Assembly (NCBI GenBank): GCA_964521105.1
Contig: CAZFPO010000129.1
Location: 1 to 7,791, forward strand
Reading direction: 5' to 3'
DNA length: 7,791 nt
DNA from: JAQUGA01 sp964521105
Lineage (GTDB): Bacteria; Bacteroidota; Bacteroidia; Bacteroidales; WCHB1-69
Shown: piece after piece, positions 6,857 to 7,791 of the stretch
Position numbering within the stretch: position 1 is the stretch's first letter
How the letters are laid out: the number at the start of each line of letters is the position of its first letter
Translations under genes and position numbers: made by a program
The notes under the pieces: generated by a model
The model's database searches: none
Seen by the model: only the letters and a program-made list of their open reading frames with translations
What the model was told of the DNA's origin: nothing

Positions 6857-7279
6857 CTAATTGTAAACGTGGAGCATTTCACCATTATAATAAGTACGAT
6901 ATTGTTTCAAACTTCTTGAAGATGGACCGTTAACTAACGAACCATCAGTAATTAAGTATTTTGAGCCACACAGTGTGTCAACCAAAATCAAACCCGAAGT
7001 ATCAACCGTAATAATTGAACCATTTACATCGTAATCGTACGGACAAGCTCTGTCGTAGCACATAAAATTTTCCATATCTTCCCGATAAATGATTAACCCT
7101 TTAACACCTCCAGTAACATAAACAAACCCACCTATTAAATTTAAGTCCAAATATTCGGTAGAATTAGGATTGATTTGAAAATTAACGTAAACATTTGGTA
7201 TTCCTTGGTCGTCTGTTTTTTTACAAGCAGATAAAAGAATAAAGAAAAAGATTAAAGAAATGCCAAGGTATCGTTTCAT
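6857..7279 (-). CDS. Lipoprotein with Rieske-like fold lacking Fe-S ligands
   Basis: A 140-residue lipoprotein starting at the ATG at 7279-7277. Residues 1-18 are a signal peptide ending in the lipobox L-S-A-C19, so signal peptidase II cleavage and lipid anchoring in the periplasm or outer membrane are expected. An in-frame ATG at 7351 would add 24 residues ahead of this signal and lies upstream of the promoter, so I reject it. The mature part resembles Bacteroidota Rieske-like proteins: IPNVYVNFQINPNS, a glycine-rich VYVTGGVKGLIIY, FMCYDRACPYD (72-82), LCGSKY (103-108), TDGSLVNGPSSRSLKQY (111-127) and a closing GEMLHVYN. In a true Rieske centre the two ligand loops are CxH and CxxH; here they read CPY and CGSK, so both histidines are missing and a 2Fe-2S cluster is unlikely. 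C74, C79 and C104 remain and could form a disulfide. The family call is from pattern recall; function is unknown. Confidence 0.72.
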   Translation of the reverse strand: MKRYLGISLIFFFILLSACKKTDDQGIPNVYVNFQINPNSTEYLDLNLIGGFVYVTGGVKGLIIYREDMENFMCYDRACPYDYDVNGSIITVDTSGLILVDTLCGSKYLITDGSLVNGPSSRSLKQYRTYYNGEMLHVYN

Positions 7280-7307
7280 TTTGTTTGATGTATTACATTT
7301 AATAATA

Positions 7308-7340
7308 CAAAAATACATTTTTATTTTATAGATAAGCAAA
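7308..7340 (-). promoter_or_regulatory. Promoter of the Rieske-like lipoprotein gene
   Basis: On the minus strand a -33 TTTG (7340-7337) is followed after 21 bases by the -7 box TATTTTTG (7315-7308), matching both parts of the Bacteroidota consensus at accepted spacing. Transcription would start near 7301, giving a leader of about 22 bases before the ATG at 7279. This two-box match is the best primary-sigma promoter in the window and supports the shorter gene start. A second -7-like TAAATTTG (7344-7337) overlaps the -33 box. Confidence 0.6.
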
Positions 7341-7415
7341 TTTATCCTCACATTTTCACAACATAATAATTATAAAGAACCTTATATAAATATTATATTG
7401 TATGAAATTTTTAAT

Positions 7416-7423
7416 TATGTTTG
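7416..7423 (+). promoter_or_regulatory. Probable promoter of the lysine-rich lipoprotein gene (-7 element)
   Basis: TATGTTTG matches TAnnTTTG and lies 46 bases before the ATG at 7470, with a predicted start near 7430. A TTG at 7398-7400 is only 15 bases upstream, shorter than usual, so the -33 element is uncertain. With the minus-strand promoter at 7308-7340 it makes this a divergent regulatory region of about 190 bases; I see no operator-like palindrome shared between the two. Confidence 0.5.
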
Positions 7424-7469
7424 TACCTAAATTTTTACTATTAGCTTTAAAAAACACTTATAAATTGAA

Positions 7470-7790
7470 ATGCAGATTAACAAAAAAACAAATAAAATCA
7501 TTTTCATAATTCTTTTGTTTCTATCATTTACTTTAACATATTCCTGTAAAGTAAAAGAAGACTCAGAAACAAAAAGTCAGAAAGAACAAAAGAAACTCGA
7601 GAAAAAGAAAATAAAACAAGAGCAAAAAGAATATAAAAAAGCACTTAAACGACATCGAAAAATTCAAACCAAAGACACGCGTAAGCGAATGAAGCAAAGT
7701 AAAAAGAAAAGTATGGGTGAAACACCCAAACGAAAACGAGTTTTTTTTTCCAGACTATTCAAAAAAAAGAAAAAATGCGGTGTTGAATAA
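7470..7790 (+). CDS. Small, highly basic lipoprotein of unknown function
   Basis: A 106-residue protein, complete with its stop at 7788-7790. Residues 1-25 form a signal peptide (KK-T-N-K, then hydrophobic 10-22) ending in T-Y-S-C26; the -3 residue is not the usual leucine, but an S-C junction after a hydrophobic stretch fits Bacteroidota lipoproteins. The mature part is extreme: 28 Lys and 7 Arg in about 81 residues, mixed with Glu and Gln in the first half (QKEQKKLEKKKIKQEQKEY, about 37-55), which should form a charged helix. It is followed by KALKRHRKIQTKDTRKRMKQ (57-76), a pattern I recall from short Bacteroidota hypothetical proteins. The tail is basic-aromatic, RVFFSRLF, then five Lys and Cys103. 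A runs and a nine-T run at 7741-7749 are slippage-prone. It could bind a polyanion such as LPS or nucleic acid, but that is a guess from charge alone. Confidence 0.75.
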   Translation: MQINKKTNKIIFIILLFLSFTLTYSCKVKEDSETKSQKEQKKLEKKKIKQEQKEYKKALKRHRKIQTKDTRKRMKQSKKKSMGETPKRKRVFFSRLFKKKKKCGVE

Positions 7791-7791
7791 T

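Noticed and set aside
7280..7351. Longer start for the minus-strand lipoprotein (ATG at 7351-7349)
   Set aside because: It would bury the signal peptide and lipobox behind 24 residues, and a good -33/-7 promoter lies inside this stretch, so the ATG at 7279 is preferred.

Overview
The window looks like chromosomal DNA of a low-GC member of the Bacteroidota, probably the Bacteroidales or a relative. Several signs agree. Four of the five intact genes have a TAnnTTTG -7 promoter element just upstream, and purine-rich Shine-Dalgarno sequences are absent or poor. LeuRS carries the insertion and C-terminus I recall from Bacteroides-type enzymes. The lipoproteins are of families I associate with this phylum. 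This assignment is inference from sequence features, not from a database search.

Layout. Positions 1-37 (minus) hold the first 12 codons of what looks like an IS1595-type transposase running off the left edge, with its own -7 element and a 33-bp palindrome at 116-148. leuS (333-3116, plus) follows. Two bases after its stop lies an 81-bp nested inverted repeat (3118-3198), then a near-consensus sigma-54 promoter (3201-3216), then a gene for a secreted DUF3108 protein (3252-4043). A strong intrinsic terminator (4083-4118) closes that unit. alaS (4179-6806, plus) has its own promoter and converges on a short lipoprotein gene (6857-7279, minus) whose product looks like a Rieske fold without its iron-sulfur ligands. 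A divergent promoter region (about 7280-7469) separates this from a small, very lysine-rich lipoprotein gene (7470-7790, plus).

How the genes relate. leuS and alaS encode two cytoplasmic aminoacyl-tRNA synthetases, both with intact catalytic and editing motifs. The other three complete genes encode exported proteins of unknown role, one periplasmic and two lipid-anchored. Each gene seems to be its own transcription unit, so the order looks like ordinary chromosomal neighbourhood and not a pathway operon. I see no new multi-gene system here. The points most worth checking are the nested repeat, the sigma-54 candidate beside it, the ligand-less Rieske-like lipoprotein, and the mobile-element edge upstream of leuS.
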